Below the pieces are notes generated by a model. The model was not told where the DNA came from and searched no databases. It was given only the letters and a program-made list of their open reading frames with translations. Shown piece after piece: positions 25,165 through 32,835 of a stretch of DNA of 41,171 nucleotides. Numbering within the stretch: position 1 is the first letter of the stretch; each line of letters starts with the position of its first letter. The position numbers were made by a program, and so were the translations under genes. The stretch comes from Lentisphaerota bacterium (GTDB lineage Bacteria; Verrucomicrobiota; Lentisphaeria; Victivallales; Victivallaceae). The stretch is from contig SUWA01000015.1 in NCBI GenBank assembly GCA_015061695.1, positions 1-41,171 of the forward strand, in the 5' to 3' direction.

Positions 25165-25941
25165 ATGGCAAACATGTGGACTGATTTAAGTATAAGCCTG
25201 GCAAATCAGCGCAATTACCTTGATCTGCTTTTTCGAGTATATCCAACAATTCCGGAAGATTGTCGGGATATTGATCAAGTTCTTTGGAATAAGATTGAGC
25301 AGGCCTATAACAATCGAAATACCCAACAATTGATAATGAACTTGTTAAAATTAAATTTGTTTCCTGTTAAGGACTCATATGTTGCCTATTTGAAAAAGGA
25401 TACTGGTGCTATTGCCAGAAATCCAGAAACTGTGAATCGACTTGCCGGTAGAGTCTTTGAGATGGGGCTTAATAAACTGTTTGAGAAATGTTCAGAGCCC
25501 AAAGAAACAAATCGACAAATAGGACCTCTTTTCAAACGCTGGATCAATAGTGGAGCACTGGGAATTATGCCAGTTTCTTACAATGAATTCGTTAATGCTC
25601 GTTGTAATGCAATTTTTAACGGTTCAGATGCAGAGATGATGAAATTCGCAAGAGAGCATTTGGGATACTACCGGGACAAAGGTTTAGATTTTCTTGCGAA
25701 ATTTAATGGAAAATACATTATTGGTGAGGCTAAATTTTTAACCGATTTTGGTGGACATCAAAATGCCCAGTTTGCAGATGCAATATCTACCCTTGAGGCT
25801 GATTGTAATGCTATTAAAGTTGCAATTCTTGATGGAGTTTTGTATATTCCTGGTTCGCACAAACTATATAAAGGAATAACTGAAAGGGATTCGTATATCA
25901 TGAGTGCATTGGTTTTGCGCGATTTCCTTTATCAGGTGTAA
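25165..25941 (+). CDS. Type II restriction endonuclease (PD-(D/E)XK), Tsp45I-like
   Basis: The 258-residue protein starts at the ATG 25165, preceded by GGGAGA. The catalytic core is D175-x12-E188-A-K190 (GLDFLAKFNGKYIIGEAKFL), a PD-(D/E)XK nuclease centre. It is followed by GGHQNAQFADAISTLE and the ALVLRDF C-terminus. The whole resembles the Tsp45I family (cleaves GTSAC), but I recall this from memory and the recognition site is unverified. The methyltransferase gene begins 3 bp after its stop. Codon and base use is AT-rich, unlike the flanking core genes, supporting recent acquisition. Confidence 0.85.
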   Translation: MANMWTDLSISLANQRNYLDLLFRVYPTIPEDCRDIDQVLWNKIEQAYNNRNTQQLIMNLLKLNLFPVKDSYVAYLKKDTGAIARNPETVNRLAGRVFEMGLNKLFEKCSEPKETNRQIGPLFKRWINSGALGIMPVSYNEFVNARCNAIFNGSDAEMMKFAREHLGYYRDKGLDFLAKFNGKYIIGEAKFLTDFGGHQNAQFADAISTLEADCNAIKVAILDGVLYIPGSHKLYKGITERDSYIMSALVLRDFLYQV

Positions 25942-25944
25942 ATT

Positions 25945-27069
25945 ATGATGAGATTAGATTACGAAGGAAAAATACCGGAAGTAGAATTTTTGGCAAGACA
26001 TGCAGAATCTCTTCCAACAACAACCTTTTTACCAGCAAATAAGCTGTTACTTCAAGGTGATAACCTTGAAGTAATGCGATTTTTATTGGAAAATGGATAT
26101 GCGGGAAAAATAGACCTGGTTTATATTGATCCACCATTTGCAACAAACAATATTTTTACAATAGGCGAGAAACGAGTAAGTACAATTAGTTGTAGTAAGA
26201 GAGACAAAACAGCATATTCTGATAATCTTACTGGGATTTCTTTTATTGAGTTTATAAGACAGCGCCTTATCCTTTTGCGCGAGCTTATGTCAGAACGAGG
26301 ATCAATATATCTTCACATAGATTACAAAATAGGCCACTATGTAAAGATTATCATGGATGAAGTATTTGGAGAAAACAATTTTCGTAATGATATTACTCGA
26401 ATCAAATGTAACCCGAAGAACTTTTCGCGAAGTGCCTATGGAAATATAAAAGATCTGATACTTTTTTATAGTAAAGGTAAAAATCCCATTTGGAATGATC
26501 CCAGACAAGAGCTTGAAGATTCTGAAGTTTCAATTCGTTTTAATAAGATTAATTCCCAAGGAAGACGTTATACGACAGTGCCATTACATGCGCCCGGAGA
26601 AACTCTAAATGGACCTACCGGAGCCATGTGGCGCGGTATGTTGCCGCCAGAAGGAAGACATTGGAGATCAGTGCCAGAGGAGCTTGAACGTTTGGATTCG
26701 GAAGGATTGATTGAGTGGTCAAAGACAGGTAATCCACGCAGAATAATCTTTGCTGATGAAAGAAAATCTCAAGGAAAGAAAATGCAGGATGTATGGACTT
26801 TCAAGGATTCACAGTATCCGCAATATCCTACGGAAAAAAACCTTGATCTTTTGGAATGTATAGTAAAGGCATCATCCACACAAGAAAGTGTTATTTTAGA
26901 TTGCTTTTGCGGAAGTGGAACGACATTGGTCGCTGCAGAAAAAGCAGGAAGAAAATGGATTGGCATAGATCAATCAGAAGAAGCTATTCGTGTGAGCGAT
27001 TTACGGCTTTCCAATCAAATGGATATTTTTGCAGAACGGTATAGCAAATATGAGTTTGTTAGAAAATAA
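25945..27069 (+). CDS. DNA methyltransferase, beta class (motif IV before motif I)
   Basis: The 374-residue enzyme protects the host site of the adjacent restriction nuclease using S-adenosylmethionine. The catalytic motif IV is DPPF (62-65) near the N-terminus; the AdoMet-binding motif I DCFCGSGTT (from Asp319) is near the C-terminus, the beta-class order (type III/type II M.MboII-like). It is therefore an adenine-N6 or cytosine-N4 enzyme; DPPF favours adenine. Two ATG codons begin the frame (25945, 25948). Translation is probably coupled to the nuclease. It is AT-rich and sits directly after tRNA-Met. Confidence 0.92.
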   Translation: MMRLDYEGKIPEVEFLARHAESLPTTTFLPANKLLLQGDNLEVMRFLLENGYAGKIDLVYIDPPFATNNIFTIGEKRVSTISCSKRDKTAYSDNLTGISFIEFIRQRLILLRELMSERGSIYLHIDYKIGHYVKIIMDEVFGENNFRNDITRIKCNPKNFSRSAYGNIKDLILFYSKGKNPIWNDPRQELEDSEVSIRFNKINSQGRRYTTVPLHAPGETLNGPTGAMWRGMLPPEGRHWRSVPEELERLDSEGLIEWSKTGNPRRIIFADERKSQGKKMQDVWTFKDSQYPQYPTEKNLDLLECIVKASSTQESVILDCFCGSGTTLVAAEKAGRKWIGIDQSEEAIRVSDLRLSNQMDIFAERYSKYEFVRK

Positions 27070-27097
27070 GCTGAAAATCAAGTGGCAAAATACAAAA

Positions 27098-27138
27098 CGG
27101 GCTGTTGTCAAACCTTATTTAAGGCAGGCAACAGCCCG
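27098..27138 (-). terminator. Terminator of the rubredoxin-rubrerythrin gene
   Basis: CGGGCTGTTG (27098-27107) pairs with CAACAGCCCG (27129-27138); on the minus strand TTTTGTATTTTG follows. An inner CCTT/AAGG hairpin sits in the loop. It lies 25 bp past the minus-strand stop and 29 bp after the methyltransferase stop, so it serves converging genes. Confidence 0.8.
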
Positions 27139-27162
27139 ATTTTCAGCCGATCTTAAACCGGA

Positions 27163-27696
27163 TCAATAGTTCTTGGCTTCGATTTCGAAGTAAGCACGCG
27201 GGTGTTTGCACACCGGGCAGAGTTCCGGAGCGCTTTCGCCAACGTGGATGTGACCGCAGTTGCGGCATTCCCAGCGGTTTTCGCCGACTTTGACCCAGAC
27301 TTCGCCTTTATCCACATTTTCGGCCAGCTTGCGGTAGCGTTCTTCGTGACGCTTTTCGATCAACGCCACGGCGGCAAACTGGGCGGCGAGTTCGTCAAAA
27401 CCTTCTTCTTTGGCCACTTCGGCAAAGTTCTTGTACATTTCGGTCCATTCTTCGTGTTCGCCGGCGGCGGCATCCAGCAGATTTTCGTAAGTAGTGCCGA
27501 TACCGTGGAAGGCTTTGAACCAGAGTTTGGCGTGTTCTTTTTCGTTATTGGCGGTGGATTCGAACAGCGCGGCGATCTGTTCGTAACCTTCTTTTTTGGC
27601 CTTGCTGGCGTAGTAGGTGTACTTGTTGCGGGCCTGCGATTCACCGGCAAAAGCGTACATCAGATTAGCTTCGGTCTTGCTTCCTTTGAGATCCAT
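27163..27696 (-). CDS. Possible internally initiated rubrerythrin
   Basis: Within the fusion gene, ATG 27696 (Met311) begins [20 protein letters not shown], which is the usual N-terminus of free rubrerythrin. Upstream is AGGAGAAGAAAACC (27697-27710), an AGGAG ribosome site with about 9 nt spacing, in frame. So a 177-residue free rubrerythrin could be made from the same mRNA, or the site may be a relic of a two-gene operon joined by loss of a stop. Expression is not shown by the sequence. Confidence 0.5.
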   Translation of the reverse strand: MDLKGSKTEANLMYAFAGESQARNKYTYYASKAKKEGYEQIAALFESTANNEKEHAKLWFKAFHGIGTTYENLLDAAAGEHEEWTEMYKNFAEVAKEEGFDELAAQFAAVALIEKRHEERYRKLAENVDKGEVWVKVGENRWECRNCGHIHVGESAPELCPVCKHPRAYFEIEAKNY

Positions 27697-28626
27697 GGTT
27701 TTCTTCTCCTGTATTTGAGGTTCAATTTTTGTAAAGTCCGTTGCAGGGTGTTTACACAGCGGACAGGTGAAATCTTTTGGCAATTCGTCTGCGGTATGCT
27801 CGTAACCGCAAATATTGCATTTCCACACCGCCGGCGGCGGCATGAGGACAAATTTTTCGGCGCCTTTTTTACATTTGGGACAAATATAGTCCTCCGGAAG
27901 TTCCGCACCTTCGTAGATATACTTGCAAATACTGCACTTCCAGCGTTTGACCGGTACATCCGTTTTTGCTGCCGGAGCCGTTGCTGCGGCCGGGACTGCC
28001 GGAGCAGCCGGTACTGCGGCGTTGATCTGAACAAAATCCACCGCACCGTGCTTGCACAGCGGGCAGACGTAATCTGCCGGGAGTACAGAACCTTCGTAAA
28101 CATAACCGCACACCTTGCATTGCCAGCCGGATTGGCCGGCTACCGCTGCCGGCGCGGGTTTGATATGCTGCTGATAATAAGCGTAGGTAACGCTTTCGGC
28201 ACTGTCGGAAAGGATTTTCATATCCGTTATTTCGGCAACAAACAGTGTGTGACTGCCCAGATCCACTGAACCAGTTACCCGGCAGGAGAAACAGCTGTTG
28301 GCATCTTCGGTCAGATAATAGAGCCCGTTGCTGCTGCGCGGCAGTTCCAGCGATTGAAATTTATCGACCGCTTTTCCCGACTGGTAGCCGAAATGTTTGA
28401 AAACATCGAACTTGGCACTCTGCGACAAAACAGTTACATTGAATATTCCGCTTTCGGCCACCATCTGGCAGGTGAGATTTTCTTTGCAGACAGATACGCC
28501 CACTTGCAGCGGGTTTGATGCCAGCTGGGCAAAGGTGTTGACAATACAGCCGTTATCCCGCCCGCCGGAACGGGCCGTAAGAACATAAAGCCCATAAGGA
28601 ATTTTGAAAAGAGCTTGATTATCCAT
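27163..28626 (-). CDS. Flavin reductase / three rubredoxin / rubrerythrin fusion protein
   Basis: This 487-residue protein combines an N-terminal flavin-reductase (FMN) domain (about 1-150, as in high-molecular-weight rubredoxin, with [21 protein letters not shown] and [11 protein letters not shown]) with three rubredoxin-type domains. Their cysteine pairs are C170/C173 with C188/C191, C231/C234 with C249/C252, and C270/C273 with C288/C291. From Met311 a rubrerythrin follows: diiron helices ([32 protein letters not shown]) and a terminal rubredoxin ([10 protein letters not shown]...CPVCKHP). The expected role is NAD(P)H-driven peroxide or oxygen reduction in an anaerobe, with all electron carriers in one chain. 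GAGG precedes the ATG. Confidence 0.93.
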   Translation of the reverse strand: MDNQALFKIPYGLYVLTARSGGRDNGCIVNTFAQLASNPLQVGVSVCKENLTCQMVAESGIFNVTVLSQSAKFDVFKHFGYQSGKAVDKFQSLELPRSSNGLYYLTEDANSCFSCRVTGSVDLGSHTLFVAEITDMKILSDSAESVTYAYYQQHIKPAPAAVAGQSGWQCKVCGYVYEGSVLPADYVCPLCKHGAVDFVQINAAVPAAPAVPAAATAPAAKTDVPVKRWKCSICKYIYEGAELPEDYICPKCKKGAEKFVLMPPPAVWKCNICGYEHTADELPKDFTCPLCKHPATDFTKIEPQIQEKKTMDLKGSKTEANLMYAFAGESQARNKYTYYASKAKKEGYEQIAALFESTANNEKEHAKLWFKAFHGIGTTYENLLDAAAGEHEEWTEMYKNFAEVAKEEGFDELAAQFAAVALIEKRHEERYRKLAENVDKGEVWVKVGENRWECRNCGHIHVGESAPELCPVCKHPRAYFEIEAKNY

Positions 28627-28669
28627 TTTTATCCTCTGTTGTATCGGGGCCTGCGCCCCCCCTTTTAAG

Positions 28670-28864
28670 TTAAAATAATACCGAGAAAACTCCGGCCGCC
28701 AACACGATGAGAGTGGCTGCAGCCATTATCCGGCAGCGTTTTTGCTGCTGCAAACGTTCCCTGCCGGGGGCAAAACCGGCTACGCGTATACAGCTTGATG
28801 TATGCCGGTAGCGGGCCAGTTTACTCTGACCGGGGCGGATCACTGGAGGAAAATCGTTACTCAT
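28670..28864 (-). CDS. Small single-span membrane protein
   Basis: The preferred start is ATG 28864 (64 residues), because GGAGT lies about 8 nt upstream, inside the end of the preceding gene. Residues about 20-40 are basic and one C-terminal transmembrane helix (ILA-type: [20 protein letters not shown]) ends the protein. It has no family I recognise. It is co-directional with, and 5 bp from, the coiled-coil gene, so they form an operon that reads towards the rubredoxin-rubrerythrin fusion; a GGGGC/GCCCC hairpin (28646-28659) with no T run lies before it. Confidence 0.5.
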   Translation of the reverse strand: MSNDFPPVIRPGQSKLARYRHTSSCIRVAGFAPGRERLQQQKRCRIMAAATLIVLAAGVFSVLF

Positions 28865-28869
28865 ACTCA

Positions 28870-29478
28870 TCAACTCCATGCAGCAAAAAGGATCAATGCG
28901 CCGATCAGGATCGCCGCGGCGATGGTCAACCCGACCGTAAGCGCCTGGGCCGCTCCTTTTTTCAGCAGTGATTTGAATGTTGCTTCCGCCGGAGTTTCCA
29001 ACTGCGCCGGAGCAGAAGCTGTATTGCTGTGCAAAAGCATTTCCAGCTCGGCTTCGGTTTCAAAAAAATCCAACCGCAGCTTGTCGATCGCCCGGAACCG
29101 TTCGCCGGTTTGCGAGGGGGTAAGCTCGTTGATATTTTCGATTTGCAGCTTTTTCAATTCGCTTTGCAGAGTGGACAGTTGGGCCTGCAACTGCTGCAGA
29201 CGCTCCGCACGACGGCTCAATTCATCCAGCTGCAGCTGACTTTGCTTATTGCGGCGCAACAGCCGCTGTTCAAGGTCGCTGTAGAGTTGAAAAGTCTGAT
29301 CCCGGCGGCGTTCCAGCGCCGTGGAATTGCCGGAAACCGAACCTTTTTCCGCCTTTTCGGCCGGTTTGACCGAAACACCGTTGGCAATGGAATCCGGCGG
29401 AATAACATCGTTGACCGACTTGTGTTTGCCGCGCAGATTGACCAGACGGTCGCTGAGATAATCGACCCGGTTGTTCAT
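28870..29478 (-). CDS. Coiled-coil protein with C-terminal membrane anchor
   Basis: The preferred start is ATG 29478 (202 residues), preceded by CAGGAGT; an upstream in-frame start has no such site. It has a charged N-terminus, a heptad-rich coiled coil (about 60-130, with LQLDELSRRAERLQQLQAQLSTLQSELKKLQ), a linker and a C-terminal transmembrane helix (about 170-200, ALTVGLTIAAAILIGALILFAAW). The coiled coil would be cytoplasmic if the protein is tail-anchored. Unknown function. Transcription may start from the TTGCAC/TATATT promoter at 29522-29549. The small membrane gene follows within 5 bp. Confidence 0.7.
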   Translation of the reverse strand: MNNRVDYLSDRLVNLRGKHKSVNDVIPPDSIANGVSVKPAEKAEKGSVSGNSTALERRRDQTFQLYSDLEQRLLRRNKQSQLQLDELSRRAERLQQLQAQLSTLQSELKKLQIENINELTPSQTGERFRAIDKLRLDFFETEAELEMLLHSNTASAPAQLETPAEATFKSLLKKGAAQALTVGLTIAAAILIGALILFAAWS

Positions 29479-29521
29479 ATTGAAAAAACTCCTGTTTTTA
29501 TGCAAAAAATATACTTGAGGG

Positions 29522-29549
29522 AATATACACTTTTTTTTGAATAGTGCAA
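29522..29549 (-). promoter_or_regulatory. Candidate promoter of the coiled-coil gene
   Basis: On the minus strand TTGCAC (29549-29544), a 16-bp spacer and TATATT (29527-29522). Confidence 0.4.
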
Positions 29550-29577
29550 ACTTTTCAACGTGTTACGATCAACAATT

Positions 29578-31098
29578 TTATGCAAAAATATCGCCGTACC
29601 GGGCTGTCAGCATGTTGGCTTGGGCGGCCATTTCCGGCAAGTCATCGGCAATGACTCCACTGACTCCGTAATGCTGCTCGGCCAGTTCTCCGGCCAGCCC
29701 GTGCAGAAACGCCCCGCGGAGAGTTGCGCTTAAAGCATCATAACGGCACATATTGGAGGCAATGATCCCGGTCAGGCAATCACCGCTGCCGGCAGCAGCC
29801 AGCGCCGGCGAACCGCTGGTGTTGAGCCAAATTTCACCATCGGGAGCGGCCACGACTGTGCGCGGTCCTTTCAGCAGAACAATAACCTTGGCGGTGCGGG
29901 CCAGACTCCGGGCATCTTGTATATCGTTGCCGGATAAACTCAAATTCCAGGCTTGAGCCATGATCGCTGCTTCGCCCCGGTGCGGGGTGAAGATTGTGGG
30001 CGCCGTCCGGTCGCGAAGCATATTCAGCGGCAGTTGGCAACTTGCGTGGATAGCATCCGCATCCAGCAGCAGCGGTTTATCAATAAGCAGCAGTTGCCGG
30101 ATAAAATCGGCCACGCCGCTGCTGCGCCCCATGCCGGGTCCGGCAGCTATGGCATGGCACTTGGGCAGAATGGATTTTAACGCATCAAAACTTGTCTCCG
30201 AAAAATAACCGTTATCGGCGGCAAGGTGCATCGGAATCACTCCCAGCGTGCCGGTTCCCGGCAGTACGGCAAACGGCAGCGCCAGCCGTACCAGACCCGC
30301 TCCGGCGCGCAGCGCGCTGCGGGCGCTTAAAAAAGGCGCCTGAATATAATCGCGACTGCCGCCGCAGATCAGCAGATTGCCTTTCTGGTATTTGTGGCAG
30401 CTGCGCGGGAGCGTTTGGGTTGTGGCTTGATAGTATTGAAGATCAACAGCCTGACAGAGTGGAGCGTTTCCAGTTTCGGGCGTGATCGGCAGTGGCAATG
30501 GTATCCGGCGCAGAGTTCCGGCATTTTCGATCCCCTCCGGCGTGAACAGCAGATCCTTGAAATAGCCGATCACTGCGGTGCGGGAAGCCTTGATGCAGCG
30601 ATCCGATCCCAGACCGCTGGGCAGATCCACGGCAAAAACCGGAACGTGAGAGTTATTGATGTACTCAATAAGTGAGCAATATGGTTCGCGTATCGGCGCG
30701 GTGCAGCCGGTTCCCAGCAACGCGTCTATGACCGCATCGTGCCAATTGAGTTGGACTTCTCCGGCAGGCATGACGGTAACTTTTTTGTTCAGACGCTCAA
30801 AATAAAAATGCGAAGACTCCGAAAGTTTTTCCGGAACGGCCGCCATGGCCAGCACCACCGGAATCGACAGTTTATCGGCCAGGATCGAAGCGGCCACCAT
30901 GCCGTCGCCGCCATTGTTGCCGCCGCCGGTGTAGATAATCACGCGTTCACGCTTTTTTAATGTGGAAAAAAATTTCAGAAACTCCCCGGCGCAACCGTTG
31001 CCGGCAATCTGCATAAGCTCCAGTGCGTCGGCGGTACCGGCGGCAAAGTTACGCTCTTCGCACCGGCGCATCACTTCCGGAGAAACAACTCTGTACAC
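29578..31098 (-). CDS. nnr: Bifunctional NAD(P)HX epimerase/dehydratase
   Basis: The enzyme repairs hydrated NAD(P)H: the N-terminal YjeF_N half epimerises R-NAD(P)HX and the C-terminal ribokinase-like half dehydrates S-NAD(P)HX using ADP (or ATP). The 506-residue fusion shows GGGNNGGDG (58-66) and VFAVDLPSGL in the first half; the second half shows ICGGSRDY, AGPGMGRS, TPHRGEAAIM and the AAAGSGDCLTGI catalytic motif. The start is GTG at 31098, supported by AGGAG about 10 nt before. It lies 30 bp past a terminator. Confidence 0.95.
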   Translation of the reverse strand: MYRVVSPEVMRRCEERNFAAGTADALELMQIAGNGCAGEFLKFFSTLKKRERVIIYTGGGNNGGDGMVAASILADKLSIPVVLAMAAVPEKLSESSHFYFERLNKKVTVMPAGEVQLNWHDAVIDALLGTGCTAPIREPYCSLIEYINNSHVPVFAVDLPSGLGSDRCIKASRTAVIGYFKDLLFTPEGIENAGTLRRIPLPLPITPETGNAPLCQAVDLQYYQATTQTLPRSCHKYQKGNLLICGGSRDYIQAPFLSARSALRAGAGLVRLALPFAVLPGTGTLGVIPMHLAADNGYFSETSFDALKSILPKCHAIAAGPGMGRSSGVADFIRQLLLIDKPLLLDADAIHASCQLPLNMLRDRTAPTIFTPHRGEAAIMAQAWNLSLSGNDIQDARSLARTAKVIVLLKGPRTVVAAPDGEIWLNTSGSPALAAAGSGDCLTGIIASNMCRYDALSATLRGAFLHGLAGELAEQHYGVSGVIADDLPEMAAQANMLTARYGDIFA

Positions 31099-31128
31099 AA
31101 CTCAAAACTCCTGCTTGAGAAAATAAAA

Positions 31129-31170
31129 AAAATCGGCACCGGTGCATAACGCACTTGCAATGCCGATTTT
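31129..31170 (-). terminator. Terminator of the 58-residue protein gene
   Basis: AAAATCGGCA (31129-31138) pairs with TGCCGATTTT (31161-31170); on the minus strand a T-rich run follows. It separates the small gene from nnr. Confidence 0.8.
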
Positions 31171-31235
31171 GATGCTGAACCTTTATTCCCGGAAAGTACA
31201 TCGCGTGGGAAGATCCAGCTCGAAAAACCAGAATC

Positions 31236-31412
31236 TCAGATGTTGGCCTTTTCCCAGGTGGCCTTGCTCACAAAAGCAGTCAGATTACGGCCATCGGCAG
31301 TCTTGGCGCGGAAGGCATAGCGTTCATTGCCCGGCTGGCCGTAGGATACTTTTTCCAGCACTTCGGCTTCGACCTTGCTTTTGGTCTTGACGTCATAGAA
31401 GTTGTGTTTCAT
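31236..31412 (-). CDS. Conserved-looking 58-residue protein of unknown function
   Basis: A small gene (58 residues) starts at ATG 31412 with GGAGG 8-9 nt upstream and stops at 31236. The translation begins MKHNFYDVKTKSKVEAEVLE and ends in VSKATWEKANI. It is basic and likely a small beta protein; I recognise no named family. It has its own candidate promoter and a strong terminator, so it is a true transcription unit. Its neighbours (nagA, nnr) give no functional clue. Confidence 0.75.
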   Translation of the reverse strand: MKHNFYDVKTKSKVEAEVLEKVSYGQPGNERYAFRAKTADGRNLTAFVSKATWEKANI

Positions 31413-31437
31413 GAGAGGTTTCCTCCATTTATGGTTT

Positions 31438-31465
31438 GTTATAACTTGCTGAAATCACGCGTAAA
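31438..31465 (-). promoter_or_regulatory. Candidate promoter of the 58-residue protein gene
   Basis: On the minus strand TTTACG (31465-31460), a 16-bp spacer and TATAAC (31443-31438), 25 bp from the start. Confidence 0.4.
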
Positions 31466-31649
31466 TACATGAATCAGACGGTTTGTTGATAAGATAGCCG
31501 AAGAAAAAGGCTTTGGCAAACTTTTTTTACTGCAAAATCAAACTTTTTTCAAAAAAAAACGTTTTTTTTCAGAAAAACGGCCATTTCGTGTAAGATTTAC
31601 CCTCCGGAGAACGTTAAAACGTCCACGCCGGAGAGTATAACTGTACACT

Positions 31650-32807
31650 TTAAAGCACCATTGCGCCATCGACCCAGACGTTTTTGACTTCAAACTCGCT
31701 GTCCAGTGCGGTCAGGTCGGCAATGTATCCCGGTTCGATGCGGCCGAGTTTTTCCAACCTCAGCGAACGGGCCTGATTGTAACTGGTGGTTTTGACCAGC
31801 TGGGCCAGCGGCAGGCCGGTGATCTCGAAGACATTTTTCAGCGCCTTGTTCATCACCAGCACGCTGCCGGCCAGTGCGCCGTTGGACGCCAGGCGCGCCG
31901 CTCCGTCTTTGAGGATCAGCGGCAGACCGCCGATCTCGTATTCGCCATCGGGCATACCGGCAGCCTGACAGGCATCGGTGATCAGAACGATATGTTCAAT
32001 ATCTTTGAGCTGGAAGATCAGGTTGATCATATCGCTGCACAGATGAATTTTGTCGCAGATCATTTCGATAAACACTTCCTTGTGCCGCAATCCGGCGCCC
32101 ACCAGACCGATGTCGCGGTGGTGCAAGGCGGTCATCTGATTGCAGAAGTGCGAGAGGTTGCGCAAACCGTGATCGTAGGCGGCGGCAAATTCAGCGTAGG
32201 TGGCTTTGCTGTGGACGCAAGAAGGCGTGATGCCGGCGGCCAGCAGCTGCGAAGAAAATTCCTTGCCGCCTTCAACTTCCACAGCGTAAGATACTTTCAG
32301 CACCCGGTAAATCGAATTGAGTTTGTTTACTTCATCAATATCCGGCTGCCGGACAAAGGCCGGATTCTGGGCGCCCAGGCAGCTGGCGTTGATGTACGGC
32401 CCTTCCAGATGCACCCCGGGAATCTTGGCGCCGACGGCTTTGCTTGCGGTATATTGGGCCGCATTTTCCAACGCGGCAGCCAATGACTCATAACCCAGTG
32501 TCAGCGTGGTGGGCAGCCAACTGGTAACACCTTCAGTGAGCTTGTCTTTACACATGGTATTGAGGTGTCCGGGTACGCCGTCGGTAAATTCGTAACCGCT
32601 GCGGCCGTGGGTATGCACATCAATAAAACCGGGCATGAGCATCAGACCGGTCAGATCCTTTACTTCGTCGGCCGCCGGGAGCGCATCGCCGGGGGCAAAA
32701 ATCTGTTTGATAATGCCGTTTTCGATCAATACCGAGCCACCGGGCAGATCGCAGTCCGGCGAAATGATACGGGCATTTTTGAGCAGCAGAGTTGAGTTCT
32801 TTTCCAT
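31650..32807 (-). CDS. nagA: N-acetylglucosamine-6-phosphate deacetylase
   Basis: NagA removes acetate from GlcNAc-6-phosphate in amino sugar use and cell-wall recycling (cytoplasm). The 385-residue protein starts at ATG 32807 (AAAGG 8-9 nt upstream) rather than the GTG at 32813. It has the amidohydrolase metal motif HTHG (His65/His67), HLEGPYIN with the metal Glu, NLSHFCNQMTALHHRD and LITDACQAAG with the catalytic Asp. The C-terminal beta element RIEPGYIADLTALD completes it. The ttcA-like gene ends 28 bp upstream, so they may share a transcript. An imperfect hairpin without T run (31602-31633) lies after the stop. No nagB is adjacent. Confidence 0.93.
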   Translation of the reverse strand: MEKNSTLLLKNARIISPDCDLPGGSVLIENGIIKQIFAPGDALPAADEVKDLTGLMLMPGFIDVHTHGRSGYEFTDGVPGHLNTMCKDKLTEGVTSWLPTTLTLGYESLAAALENAAQYTASKAVGAKIPGVHLEGPYINASCLGAQNPAFVRQPDIDEVNKLNSIYRVLKVSYAVEVEGGKEFSSQLLAAGITPSCVHSKATYAEFAAAYDHGLRNLSHFCNQMTALHHRDIGLVGAGLRHKEVFIEMICDKIHLCSDMINLIFQLKDIEHIVLITDACQAAGMPDGEYEIGGLPLILKDGAARLASNGALAGSVLVMNKALKNVFEITGLPLAQLVKTTSYNQARSLRLEKLGRIEPGYIADLTALDSEFEVKNVWVDGAMVL

Positions 32808-32835
32808 CTTCACAACCTTTATGATGTTATTATTT

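Noticed and set aside
24790-27160. Attachment-site duplication of the tRNA-Met 3' end around the restriction-modification island
   Set aside because: No second copy of the tRNA 3' segment was found near 27.07-27.16 kb, and no integrase is present.
28646-28659. GGGGC/GCCCC hairpin between the small membrane gene and the redox fusion as a terminator
   Set aside because: It has no T run on the exit side and only a 5-bp stem, so it may not stop transcription; it was left out of the terminator list.
31602-31633. CTCCGG/CCGGAG hairpin after nagA as a terminator
   Set aside because: The stem is interrupted and no T run follows on the minus strand.
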